A DNA stretch of 64,000 nt from Oscillospiraceae bacterium (GTDB lineage Bacteria > Bacillota > Clostridia > Oscillospirales > Ruminococcaceae), in the NCBI GenBank assembly GCA_017513135.1, contig JAFWDH010000022.1, forward strand, positions 124,001 through 188,000. The letters are read 5' to 3'. The translations under genes were made by a program, and so were the position numbers. Shown one piece after another: positions 8,252 through 16,268 of the stretch. Each line of letters opens with the position of its first letter. The stretch's first letter is position 1. The notes below the pieces were generated by a model. That model searched no databases. It had not been told where the DNA came from and saw nothing but the letters and a program-made list of their open reading frames with translations.

Positions 8252-9622
8252 TCACGCCACAGAGGCTATATATCTCGCCACATGAACTCCGCTGGCGGAT
8301 GCATGTGAGAGCGAGTGCGTGATACCCGAGCAGTCCCCTATCACAAAAAGGTTTCTGAATGAAGTCATCAGATTCTCATCGACAGCGACTTCCATGTTGT
8401 AGAACTTTACCTCCACCCCGTACAGAAGTGTATCGTAGTTTGCCGTTCCAGGCGCTATCTTGTCCAGTGCGTAGATCATCTCAACGATTCCGTCCAGTAT
8501 CCTCTTGGGCATCACGAGACTGAGATCTCCGGGCGTAGCGTCAAGCGTCGGCCTCACGAATGACTCATTTATTCTTTCCGGCGTACTGCGCTTTCCTGAG
8601 ATAAGATCTCCGAATCTCTGTATGATCACTCCTCCTCCCAGCATATTGCTCAGTCTGGCGATGCTCTCGCCGTATCCGTTACTGTCCTTGAACGGTTCTG
8701 AAAAATGCTTTGCGACCAGCAGTGCGAAATTGGTGTTCTCAGTCTGCTTGGCGGGATCCTCGTAGCTGTGCCCGTTAACTGTTACTATGCCGTTGGTGTT
8801 CTCGTTCACTACGATACCGCGGGGATTCATGCAGAATGTCCTTACAAGATCTCCGTATTTCTGTGTCCTGTACACGATCTTGCTCTCATAAAGCTCATCG
8901 GTTATATGTGAGAAGACAGAAGCCGGTATCTCGACCCTGACTCCGATATCCACCCTGTTGCTTTTCGTCGGTATATTAAGATCTCCGCACACGCTCTCCA
9001 TCCACTTGCTGCCGGATCTGCCGGCAGAGATGATGCAGTACTTCCCCTCAATGTCACCTTTATCAGTCGAGATCCTGTATGAATCCTCAAGTTTCTCTAC
9101 TTTCTGAGCGGAAGTGAGGAACCTGAACTCCACTTTGCCCTTGAGTTCTTCATACAGATGTTCCAGCACGACATAGTTGATATCTGTCCCGAGATGTCTT
9201 ACCGACGCGTCCAGCAGATGAAGGTCTTCCTGCAGGCATTTTGTCTTGAACTCCGACTGAGCCGTAGAGTAGAGTTTTGTGCCCTCTCCTCCGTGAGACA
9301 TGTTTATGCCGTCCACATAATTCATAAGCTTCAGCGCACGGTCCTTGCCGATATACTCGTAAAGAGTGCCTCCGAAATCATTGGTTATATTGTATTTGCC
9401 GTCAGAGAAGGCTCCCGCACCACCGAACCCGCTCATTATCGAGCACGGTTTGCAGCCTATGCAGGATTTTACTTTATCCCCGTCGATGGGACACTTTCTG
9501 TCCGCAAGAGGCTTTCCGGCCTCAAGGACGCAAATATGAAGCTCCGGTCTGAGTCTGATAAGCTCATATGCAGAGAAGATCCCTCCGGGTCCTGCACCGA
9601 CGATTATGACATCATATTTCAT
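8252..9622 (-). CDS. FAD-dependent oxidoreductase (COG2509 type)
   Basis: A 456-residue flavoprotein. MKYDVIIVGAGPGG at the N-terminus is a Rossmann dinucleotide-binding motif (G9, G11, G14), followed by the acidic residue of ICVLEAGK. A cysteine-bearing segment (CIGCKPCS near residues 55-62) and FGGAGAFSDGK are typical of the uncharacterised FAD-dependent dehydrogenases of COG2509. Near the C-terminus, LFVIGDCSG is the second FAD-contacting motif. The reaction is unknown. The ATG at 9622 has an AAAGGA site. A promoter (9665-9693) and palindrome lie upstream, and the gene stands alone. Confidence 0.8.
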   Translation of the reverse strand: MKYDVIIVGAGPGGIFSAYELIRLRPELHICVLEAGKPLADRKCPIDGDKVKSCIGCKPCSIMSGFGGAGAFSDGKYNITNDFGGTLYEYIGKDRALKLMNYVDGINMSHGGEGTKLYSTAQSEFKTKCLQEDLHLLDASVRHLGTDINYVVLEHLYEELKGKVEFRFLTSAQKVEKLEDSYRISTDKGDIEGKYCIISAGRSGSKWMESVCGDLNIPTKSNRVDIGVRVEIPASVFSHITDELYESKIVYRTQKYGDLVRTFCMNPRGIVVNENTNGIVTVNGHSYEDPAKQTENTNFALLVAKHFSEPFKDSNGYGESIARLSNMLGGGVIIQRFGDLISGKRSTPERINESFVRPTLDATPGDLSLVMPKRILDGIVEMIYALDKIAPGTANYDTLLYGVEVKFYNMEVAVDENLMTSFRNLFVIGDCSGITHSLSHASASGVHVARYIASVA

Positions 9623-9664
9623 TTCTTTATTCCTTTACTGAATCGGGTTTGCATCGCAACATGT

Positions 9665-9693
9665 ATTCTAACACTACTGAGCTCCTGTTCCAA
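9665..9693 (-). promoter_or_regulatory. Promoter of the FAD oxidoreductase gene
   Basis: On the minus strand, TTGGAA (9693-9688), 17-base spacer, TAGAAT (9670-9665). The predicted start is about 35 bases upstream of the start codon at 9622. Confidence 0.55.
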
Positions 9694-9707
9694 ACTTTCG
9701 AAAGTTT
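9692..9707. promoter_or_regulatory. Perfect 16-bp palindrome between divergent promoters
   Basis: AAACTTTCGAAAGTTT is fully self-complementary. It overlaps the edge of the minus-strand -35 element and the expected -35 position of the plus-strand promoter. It is well placed to be an operator for a dimeric regulator controlling both genes; no candidate regulator is adjacent. Confidence 0.4.
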
Positions 9708-9727
9708 TTTCAGAAGCCGGATTGTTG

Positions 9728-9752
9728 TATAATAATAAAAAATCTTACGGAG
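9728..9752 (+). promoter_or_regulatory. -10 element and ribosome site of the small membrane protein
   Basis: A perfect TATAAT at 9728-9733 has no good -35 (TTTTTT at 9705-9710). GGAG at 9749-9752 directly abuts an ATG at 9753 and is 6 bases from the next in-frame ATG at 9759, so 9759 is the better start. Confidence 0.5.
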
Positions 9753-9758
9753 ATGAAG

Positions 9759-10106
9759 ATGAAAAAGAATTCGATACTGTTTTATGCCGGTCTGCTGATG
9801 ACCGTTATCGGGGTCCTTCTATTCTTCTCAATTGTCAGAGTCGGCAGTTTTTCTCTGTTTCATCTTGGAAGAAGCAATGCCGGTCCCGTTCTGCTGATCG
9901 TATGGTGCCTGATTCTTACAGCCTTTGTCATTTTCAGATCCGCGATCCTGGAGCTGCTTCTGGCACTGACAACGATAGCTCTGATCATAGTTATCATTCT
10001 CAATGTCCGCATCTATGTCGTGACCACATCAATGATCAGGTTTTTAGCTATACTTGCCCTGATCTTTGGAGGGGCGGGGCTTATGATCAGGGAGAACTCG
10101 AACTGA
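9759..10106 (+). CDS. Small four-helix membrane protein of unknown function
   Basis: 115 residues beginning MKKNSILFYAGLL. Four hydrophobic segments are visible at about 6-25, 42-60, 63-82 and 90-110, with a short polar loop FHLGRSNAG between the first two. No enzymatic motif is present. The layout resembles small LiaI/LiaF-type membrane domains, but I would not assign it. It is divergent from the flavoprotein gene and convergent with the PH-domain gene, with its own promoter and a strong terminator, so it is a single-gene unit. Confidence 0.65.
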   Translation: MKKNSILFYAGLLMTVIGVLLFFSIVRVGSFSLFHLGRSNAGPVLLIVWCLILTAFVIFRSAILELLLALTTIALIIVIILNVRIYVVTTSMIRFLAILALIFGGAGLMIRENSN

Positions 10107-10123
10107 ATACCTTTTACACAACT

Positions 10124-10160
10124 ATCCCCGATCCTTTCGGATCGGGGATGTTTTTTTATT
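10124..10160 (+). terminator. Terminator
   Basis: Perfect 11-bp stem (10124-10134 against 10139-10149), TTTC loop, followed by a T7 run. Its T-run overlaps the end of the convergent PH-domain gene. Confidence 0.85.
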
Positions 10161-10794
10161 TTTCGGGCAGATACGACGTCGTATATCCCGGATTGGTATC
10201 GGGTCTTAGCTTGTTCGGGTATCTGATATCAGACTGGATATCCATAACTATCTTCTGCGCCTGAGTGTAGATATCTTCCGGATCAGTGAGGTCGAAGAAG
10301 ACCCTCGAAGCATTGTGAAGTTCAAAATGTATGTCTCCTACTCCGAGCATCTTGTCAAAGAAGCTGTGTCTCAGCGAAACATTCTGCACATCCGTGTAGA
10401 AGACAGAATCAACATTGAGATTAATGAATCCAGTGATGATTATGATCCTTTTGTCAGTTAGCACGTACTCCGTGTTCTGCCAGCGCTTTCCTGCCGTAGT
10501 CACATTGTAGACCCACAACCATACGGGGCACAGATGGATGACAAAAAACGCAACTATAAACGCCACGAACCATGGAGTATTCAAAGCGGAGAAAGCCCCG
10601 GACCTGATCATCAGATAGATAAAGACAGAATCAAAAAGGATCCACAGAAGCGCAAACGGAAACATGACCACGCACTGATTGAATATGAACGCGAATCTTT
10701 TGGGTTTGCCGTTCCATATCACGTTTTCTCCTTTGGTCAGGAGATTTTCTATCCTCAGGGAGGAAGCGCCGAATTCATCCTGGTACTTTGACAT
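10156..10794 (-). CDS. Bacterial PH-domain membrane protein
   Basis: 212 residues. Two hydrophobic helices lie at about 40-65 and 75-100, followed by YVLTDKRIIIITGFINLNVD and FYTDVQNVSLRHSFFDKMLGVGDI, the recognisable core of the bacterial PH-2 (YdbT/YdbS-like) domain. The N-terminus NVIWNGKPKRF is also typical of this class. Function is unknown; such proteins sit in the cytoplasmic membrane. A GTG nine bases upstream overlaps the GGAGGTGA ribosome site, so the ATG at 10794, eight bases from GGAGG, is taken as the start. Confidence 0.75.
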   Translation of the reverse strand: MSKYQDEFGASSLRIENLLTKGENVIWNGKPKRFAFIFNQCVVMFPFALLWILFDSVFIYLMIRSGAFSALNTPWFVAFIVAFFVIHLCPVWLWVYNVTTAGKRWQNTEYVLTDKRIIIITGFINLNVDSVFYTDVQNVSLRHSFFDKMLGVGDIHFELHNASRVFFDLTDPEDIYTQAQKIVMDIQSDIRYPNKLRPDTNPGYTTSYLPEK

Positions 10795-10849
10795 TACAGT
10801 CACCTCCGTAATTCACTATAAGGAAATTGTATAACAAACGAAACATTTC

Positions 10850-11911
10850 TTAAAGACTGAACTCTAGAAGACTTCCTGCGATCTCCGGCTCTCCGAACCC
10901 TGCTCTGTCAAGCAGAACATGGTCGTTGTAGTGAAACGCAGAATGCTCCATCACGCGGAACGCTTTTGAGAGCAGGTCCACAAGGTCCTCCGTCCTGCTT
11001 ATCCTCTCCAGGTTTCCGTTTACCAGAACACCGATAAAACACAGTACCGCGCAGAGGCTCTCATATTCTTCTGTCTCGTCCTCCCTGCTCTCTGAATACG
11101 GGAACTTCTCGTAGAACAGATGATTCACCATCAGGTTTTCCTGGATCATCTCGAGATTGGGAAACATGCTATGCATAAGGATTCTTCTCTTGTTGTATTC
11201 ATTCCCGGATATCCCGTTAAGAGTCCTGATCGACTGCTCACAGTATTCGGCAATACTGCTCCCGTTCTCAGAGTATTCCCTGCAGAAACTCATCATAACT
11301 CCCAGACAGTCCTCAAATTCTCTTTTCTGTGCCTTTTGCCCGGTTATCAGTTCTCCTACAGACTCGAAACTCTGTGCGAGGGAAGAGTTTCTGTCCTGAA
11401 GTATCCCTATGCACTGCATGCGCAGCGACATCCTGTACGGAGGCTCAAAGCCGGTACCTTCCGCTCCGATCCGCTGCTGTATGAACTTCAGCTGAGTTGT
11501 CCTCTCAGCGAGCATCTCTATCACTCTCTCGCAGCTGTTCGACAGAGTGGCTTCACAGAGATCCTTACGTATGCTTCTCGGATAGAGCCTGCATACTCCG
11601 GGGAGCGACTCCTCACCTGCCTGGGAGTGAAGCAGGCATAAGCCGGTGCTGTCTCTCAGGGGACAGTTTCCGAGCCAGTCATGATTCAGGAACGCGTATC
11701 TTTCAGGTTCTGCATCTCTTGGAATATAAAATGCCCGTGACAGCCTGCTGCGCAGTTCATCTGACGCATCAAGCGACAGAAGGTCATAGTATTCTTTCTG
11801 CGATATCGCCACATCCCATCCTTCACAGCAGCTTTGTCTGCAGTCACCGCATTTGCAGGAGAAGGACGAGTAATAGTCCGGAACAAGAAACAGAGTAAGA
11901 TCGTAGTCCAT
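10850..11911 (-). CDS. FliB-like protein (flagellin lysine N-methylase family)
   Basis: 353 residues starting MDYDLTLFLVPDYYSSF. The cysteine cluster CKCGDCRQSCCEGW (about 17-30), further cysteines in NCPLRD and GLCLLH, and GVCRLYPR match the FliB/YkgJ-like family, which includes the enzyme that methylates flagellin lysines in Salmonella. No flagellar gene is present here, and many Clostridia carry such genes away from flagellar loci, so the substrate is uncertain. The frame stays open upstream to 11998, but that part is a hydrophobic low-complexity run. The ATG at 11911 matches the family start although it has no recognisable ribosome site. Confidence 0.7.
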   Translation of the reverse strand: MDYDLTLFLVPDYYSSFSCKCGDCRQSCCEGWDVAISQKEYYDLLSLDASDELRSRLSRAFYIPRDAEPERYAFLNHDWLGNCPLRDSTGLCLLHSQAGEESLPGVCRLYPRSIRKDLCEATLSNSCERVIEMLAERTTQLKFIQQRIGAEGTGFEPPYRMSLRMQCIGILQDRNSSLAQSFESVGELITGQKAQKREFEDCLGVMMSFCREYSENGSSIAEYCEQSIRTLNGISGNEYNKRRILMHSMFPNLEMIQENLMVNHLFYEKFPYSESREDETEEYESLCAVLCFIGVLVNGNLERISRTEDLVDLLSKAFRVMEHSAFHYNDHVLLDRAGFGEPEIAGSLLEFSL

Positions 11912-11956
11912 TTTGATCGAAACAAAACACAACACAACACTAAAAAAACAGAAAGT

Positions 11957-11986
11957 ATTATATATGCACACTGCAAAAAAAAACAA
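11957..11986 (-). promoter_or_regulatory. Promoter of the FliB-like gene
   Basis: On the minus strand, TTGTTT (11986-11981), 18-base spacer, TATAAT (11962-11957). The predicted transcript starts near 11950, giving a ~40-base leader that lacks a Shine-Dalgarno sequence. Confidence 0.5.
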
Positions 11987-12137
11987 TAACAACAACAAAG
12001 AAAAACAGATAACAACTCACGGCAACGGGGCGATCTTGCTGACGATAATGATGACATGGGTGCAGAAACCTTTTACGGAACAGTCCAGCATTAACGTTAT
12101 AAACCGCCAGATCGTCGAAAAGGATCAGCGCGACAGA
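11987..12137. other. Intergenic stretch, nothing recognised
   Basis: It contains an A-rich run (11972-12010) and unremarkable sequence. No supported gene or RNA was found between the FliB-like promoter and the next terminator. Confidence 0.5.
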
Positions 12138-12168
12138 AAGAGAGGTGCGAACAGATCGCACCTCTCTT
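12138..12168 (-). terminator. Terminator of the PAP2/M16/RT cluster
   Basis: Perfect 13-bp stem, arms 12138-12150 and 12156-12168, 5-base loop. It lies about 60 bases beyond the PAP2 gene stop. The T-tract is short. Confidence 0.6.
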
Positions 12169-12226
12169 AATTCATAAGATAATAATAACAAAAGAACTGT
12201 CCCATGTCATGTGGCATTTACACCAG

Positions 12227-13144
12227 CTATCTGCTGTTATCAGAAGTCTTCTCAAATCTGAACACCGACGGATAGACTCCGACTGCAATGAAAGCAGACG
12301 CAGCATAGCGCAGCGTTCTGATCAGCAGCTGTACTGTTCCCGCGAGTTCCAGCGTATTGAATACAGTCTTCAGCACAAGGCTGACCAGCAGGAAAGCTGC
12401 TATTCCACCCGCCGTTCTCAGTAAAGCGACAAAAAGAGAAGCCGTGTTTCTGAATCTTACTCTGTTCTGCTCATAAAGAAGGCCGCACAGCCCTCCGACC
12501 AGCACTCCGTAAGCCGTGTAATAGTCTTCGGTAGTGCAGAAAAACATCCCTACGGCTCCGCATCCCATAATAAAGCCGTACAGCACTTTTCTGCTGACGT
12601 TCTTTTTACGGGCATACTCTGTTATCAGGATCAGCGCGGTCCCTATGAGGATCCCCGCTATGACATCGGTCGGAAAATGCACTCCCAGACAGAATCGGGA
12701 TATCCCCACAGCGGCAGTGATAAGCGCACATAGTATCCTGACGGACCTCTTTCCGCTGTAAAACGCTATCGTGCCGTACACGGAAGCAGCGCTGCCTGAA
12801 TGGCTGCTCGGGAATGAGTATCCCTGGATCGTCACGTCCATGATATCTCCCGCCTCGACAGGCTTGAGACATTTAACGCCGGGCACGATGAAATACGGTC
12901 TGAATCTGAGGAGACAGTTCTTGAGGATGGGGCACAGTACTATTGAGGTGAGAAGATTGAGTCCGATCTTCTCGCCGAGTTCCTTATCATATCCCCAGTA
13001 GATGACTCCAAGTATAAGGAAAAGCACCGCTTCCCCGCCAAACTCAGTGACAAGTGACATGACTGCCGTGCCTGATCTCCCGAGCACAGACTGAAAAGCC
13101 AGAATCAGGGAAGCTTCCCATTCAAAATAAAACTCCGACAGCAT
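12227..13144 (-). CDS. PAP2-family membrane phosphatase
   Basis: 305 residues with about seven to eight hydrophobic segments. The three PAP2 catalytic motifs are all present: KNCLLRFRP, then SFPSSHSG, then SRFCLGVHFPTDV. Such enzymes dephosphorylate membrane lipids such as phosphatidate or undecaprenyl pyrophosphate at the outer face of the membrane. The C-terminal third is an extra, mostly hydrophobic extension beyond the usual ~200-residue core. The ATG lies one base after the stop of the upstream M16 gene, so the two are probably translationally coupled. Substrate unknown. Confidence 0.85.
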   Translation of the reverse strand: MLSEFYFEWEASLILAFQSVLGRSGTAVMSLVTEFGGEAVLFLILGVIYWGYDKELGEKIGLNLLTSIVLCPILKNCLLRFRPYFIVPGVKCLKPVEAGDIMDVTIQGYSFPSSHSGSAASVYGTIAFYSGKRSVRILCALITAAVGISRFCLGVHFPTDVIAGILIGTALILITEYARKKNVSRKVLYGFIMGCGAVGMFFCTTEDYYTAYGVLVGGLCGLLYEQNRVRFRNTASLFVALLRTAGGIAAFLLVSLVLKTVFNTLELAGTVQLLIRTLRYAASAFIAVGVYPSVFRFEKTSDNSR

Positions 13145-13145
13145 A

Positions 13146-16100
13146 TCAGATCCTCAGTTTTTCCATGCCATCCGTCTCTGACAGCAGATTCTCGCCTGCT
13201 ACGATACAGCAGGGAGCGCTCTCTGCGAAACTGTCCGCTATATCCGCGAATCTCAGGACATCATCCAGGGTCGTTCCCAGTATCTGCTTTCTTTCCGAAG
13301 CCGCGTCCTCTCTGCTAAAACTACGGAACCAGTCATTATCCGCACTGTTTCCCATATCTGCGGGCGACAGGAGCGGCTCAAGATCAGCGATGGCAGATAT
13401 GATAAACCCGTCAAGTTTCTGCCCGCTGCTGTAAAGGCCGCGAAGGAAATCACCTATTCCCCTGTTCGTATCGATGCTTCTTACAGGACTCGGGTCTCTG
13501 TACGAGTATGTCAAAACAGTCCCGTTACGCCTGACATCGAAGCCTGTCCCATATGCGCCGCCCTTGACTCTGACCTCATTCCAGAGATATGCAAACGAGA
13601 TCATCTGGGATACCACCCTGAAACTACCTGCGTAATCTGCTCCCAGCGCCGTACAATCACAGCCCTGACTCGAGTATCCCACAGGAGCAGGGATCACGAC
13701 TGCGGATCTTGCAGGAAGCTCAGAAGAATACACCGTATATTCAGGCCCCGGTGTTCCCTCTGGGAACATCTCAATGATAGCGCAGGGATCATGAGGATCA
13801 TCTGAAGTTATGCTCACGGTCATCCTCTTTCTGCATAGAGCGTCCGAAAGCACCTTCTCAACCGTTCTGCGGTAATCTTCAAAAAGCCCGTCAAACCCTT
13901 CCGAAAAGCTCCTGATCCATCTGAGCTGCGTGATCCCTCCCAGAAGCTCAGCAGCGGCAGAGACGGCATTCTGTCCTGAAAGCGCTACAGTTCTTGCAAG
14001 CTGATGGCCGCTGGTCACGGGATACTGTTTGAGTCTTTCATTTCTCTGATTGACAAGGTTCCTGACGGACACGGCATCGCTGAAATCGGTCCTTGTTATG
14101 ATATGAAAAGCCAGTTTTTCAGCTTCCTCTATCAGATCAGCCAAAGCGCTGAACCTGACCGCAAGATAAGGCACGACCTTGCTGTTGTCCCGACCCAGGC
14201 TTCTGGGCTCGACAGATACTGAGAACCTGCCAAGCGTGTTCTTCATCTCACGCCTGAGCTCCACGACAGAATACCTGTCTGTCGGAAGATTCGTAAACAT
14301 TCCCGCAGCGGAATAGAATCTTGCCAGAGTTTCAGCATCAAGGTCAGTCAGGCTGAAATACATCGTTTCGTGGACTATGCCGTTGGTATTGATGTTATGT
14401 CTGAGTACCGTTACCCTATCCGACTCGCTCACTGAGGTCTCTACCCAGGAGGGCTCTTCACCTATCTCACTCAGTTCAAGCACCGGAATCGTAGCAGTCT
14501 GTTCAGGTGTATCGGGAGTAGACTGCCACTGCAGCAGTCTTTCATTTAGGATCCTGTTATTATCCCTCTGTTCCTCGGTCCATTCTGCAGTGGCCGCCGC
14601 CACCTTCTCCTCTTCGGCTCTCTGCTGCTCTGAAGCCACCTCCTTGGACGGCCTTGAGATCAGCACCGCTGTTCCCTGAGGATCCGCAAAGAACTCCCTC
14701 AGCAGCTCTTCATAGCCTCCGCTCTCGACCATATCGCGCAGCTTTCCGAAAAGCCCGGAATGGTCAAGGTACTGCAGCGGATCCCCTCCGTAGAGCCAGC
14801 TGTTGAAAGATTCTATGCACCTGATCAGTCCCTGAGGCTCCCTTGCGTCCTTTATCGAATACTCCATATGGTTTATAGTCGCATAAAGGTCCTGTTTATC
14901 GAGTCCTGACGCAGCAAGTTCTTCCGCTTTCCGCCTGACCAGTTCGATCACGTTCTCCTCTTCCCCGTCCTTAACGTTCTTCATATATACAGCCAGGAAC
15001 GGCAGAGCTATGGGATTATCCGTATCGACCTCAAATTCCTGGGCGAGCCCTGAAGAGATCACAGCCTTCTTGAGAGGAGCCTCATTCGTCCCTGCTATAA
15101 CATCTGCCAGAACGCTGAGTGCCGCTGACTTGACACTGTCCTCCCATGTGCCGATCACCTTGGCAAAACTCACCCTGTTCCTGCCTGCCGTCTCTTCATC
15201 CGCTCCGACACTGAAACAATCCTCAGAATGCAGAGGTTCCGGGATCTCCAGGGAGATGCCGGCTACAGGCGCAGTCCGTTCAAATCTCGAAAGGTAGCCG
15301 TCTATCAGAGCAAGGGTTTCGTCCAGCGGAACATCTCCGTCCAGGAATATCCTTGAGTTGGACGGACTGTAATATCGTCTGTAGGTATCGCAGAATTCTT
15401 CATAAGTCAGATCCGGGATCGCAGATGGATCACCGCCGGAATTATATGCATAGTTCGTGCCCGGAAGAACGCTCCTCTGCAGATCATATCCTACTGTCCT
15501 GTCAGCGCTGCTCATTGCGCCCTTCATCTCATTGAACACCACGCCGTTAAATACGAACCCATTCACATCCTGAGAGATATGCCAGCCTTCCTGATAGAAG
15601 ATATTCGGATCTGTCAGAAGCCTCGGTGCGAAAACCGCATCCAGATAGACCTCTGTCAGGTTAAGGAAATCCTGCCTGTTTCTGCTGGACACCGGATAGA
15701 TCGTTTTGTCATCGAATGTCATCGCATTGAGAAAAGTGTTCATGGAACTCTTAAGGAGATCCACGAACGGTTCCTTCACAGGATATTTCTCGGAACCGCA
15801 GAGCACAGAATGCTCAAGGATATGGAATACACCGGTGCTGTTCTCAGGTATGGTCTTGAATCCGATGCAGAAAAGCTTGTTTTCCGCATTATTCTCTACC
15901 CAGACGAGCTGAGCGCCAGTCTTCTCATGGATCATCTCCACAAAGAAGCCCTTCAGTTCCGAAACGTATCTTATGGCAGACACGATGAATCCGTGGATGC
16001 GGTCTCCTGTCTGTACGGAACTCTTCCGGTCTCTCTCCTTGTAATAGAGCATGCAGTGACAGTAACCTTCAAAATCAGGATCTGCTATCTGATCTCTGAA

Positions 16101-16229
16101 TTCCTGACACATGCATTTGTATTCTTCCTTGATTTCGACTCTGCAGGGACAGTATCCGCCCTTGGCGGCGAGGCCTTCTTTTATAGTTCTGACAATCTCC
16201 TCGTTCTCATTCAGTCTGATCTTCGGCAT
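13146..16229 (-). CDS. M16C metalloprotease (PreP/HypA-like) with N-terminal ferredoxin-thioredoxin-reductase-like domain
   Basis: 1027 residues. Residues about 10-65 carry three CxC pairs, C27PC29, C39MC41 and C57HC59, followed by MLYYKE. This is the signature of the catalytic chain of ferredoxin:thioredoxin reductase, whose cysteines hold a 4Fe-4S cluster and the redox-active disulfide. The rest is an M16C presequence-protease-type peptidase: inverted zinc motif HILEH (136-140) and the third ligand in GVVFNEMKG (Glu about 234), with the usual ~950-residue length. Only about 10 residues separate the two parts, and no ATG, GTG or TTG in frame occurs in that linker. A TTG at 16241 overlaps the GGAGGT site, so the ATG at 16229 is the start. 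It follows the RT gene by 39 bases. Confidence 0.85.
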   Translation of the reverse strand: MPKIRLNENEEIVRTIKEGLAAKGGYCPCRVEIKEEYKCMCQEFRDQIADPDFEGYCHCMLYYKERDRKSSVQTGDRIHGFIVSAIRYVSELKGFFVEMIHEKTGAQLVWVENNAENKLFCIGFKTIPENSTGVFHILEHSVLCGSEKYPVKEPFVDLLKSSMNTFLNAMTFDDKTIYPVSSRNRQDFLNLTEVYLDAVFAPRLLTDPNIFYQEGWHISQDVNGFVFNGVVFNEMKGAMSSADRTVGYDLQRSVLPGTNYAYNSGGDPSAIPDLTYEEFCDTYRRYYSPSNSRIFLDGDVPLDETLALIDGYLSRFERTAPVAGISLEIPEPLHSEDCFSVGADEETAGRNRVSFAKVIGTWEDSVKSAALSVLADVIAGTNEAPLKKAVISSGLAQEFEVDTDNPIALPFLAVYMKNVKDGEEENVIELVRRKAEELAASGLDKQDLYATINHMEYSIKDAREPQGLIRCIESFNSWLYGGDPLQYLDHSGLFGKLRDMVESGGYEELLREFFADPQGTAVLISRPSKEVASEQQRAEEEKVAAATAEWTEEQRDNNRILNERLLQWQSTPDTPEQTATIPVLELSEIGEEPSWVETSVSESDRVTVLRHNINTNGIVHETMYFSLTDLDAETLARFYSAAGMFTNLPTDRYSVVELRREMKNTLGRFSVSVEPRSLGRDNSKVVPYLAVRFSALADLIEEAEKLAFHIITRTDFSDAVSVRNLVNQRNERLKQYPVTSGHQLARTVALSGQNAVSAAAELLGGITQLRWIRSFSEGFDGLFEDYRRTVEKVLSDALCRKRMTVSITSDDPHDPCAIIEMFPEGTPGPEYTVYSSELPARSAVVIPAPVGYSSQGCDCTALGADYAGSFRVVSQMISFAYLWNEVRVKGGAYGTGFDVRRNGTVLTYSYRDPSPVRSIDTNRGIGDFLRGLYSSGQKLDGFIISAIADLEPLLSPADMGNSADNDWFRSFSREDAASERKQILGTTLDDVLRFADIADSFAESAPCCIVAGENLLSETDGMEKLRI

Positions 16230-16268
16230 GGTGACCTCCAAATAGTATCTCGATATGAAATCATTATA

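Noticed and set aside
9158-10264. Long plus-strand ORF of 368 codons
   Set aside because: It lies opposite the FAD oxidoreductase gene and across the small membrane protein gene and a terminator; composition and lack of a start site mark it as spurious.
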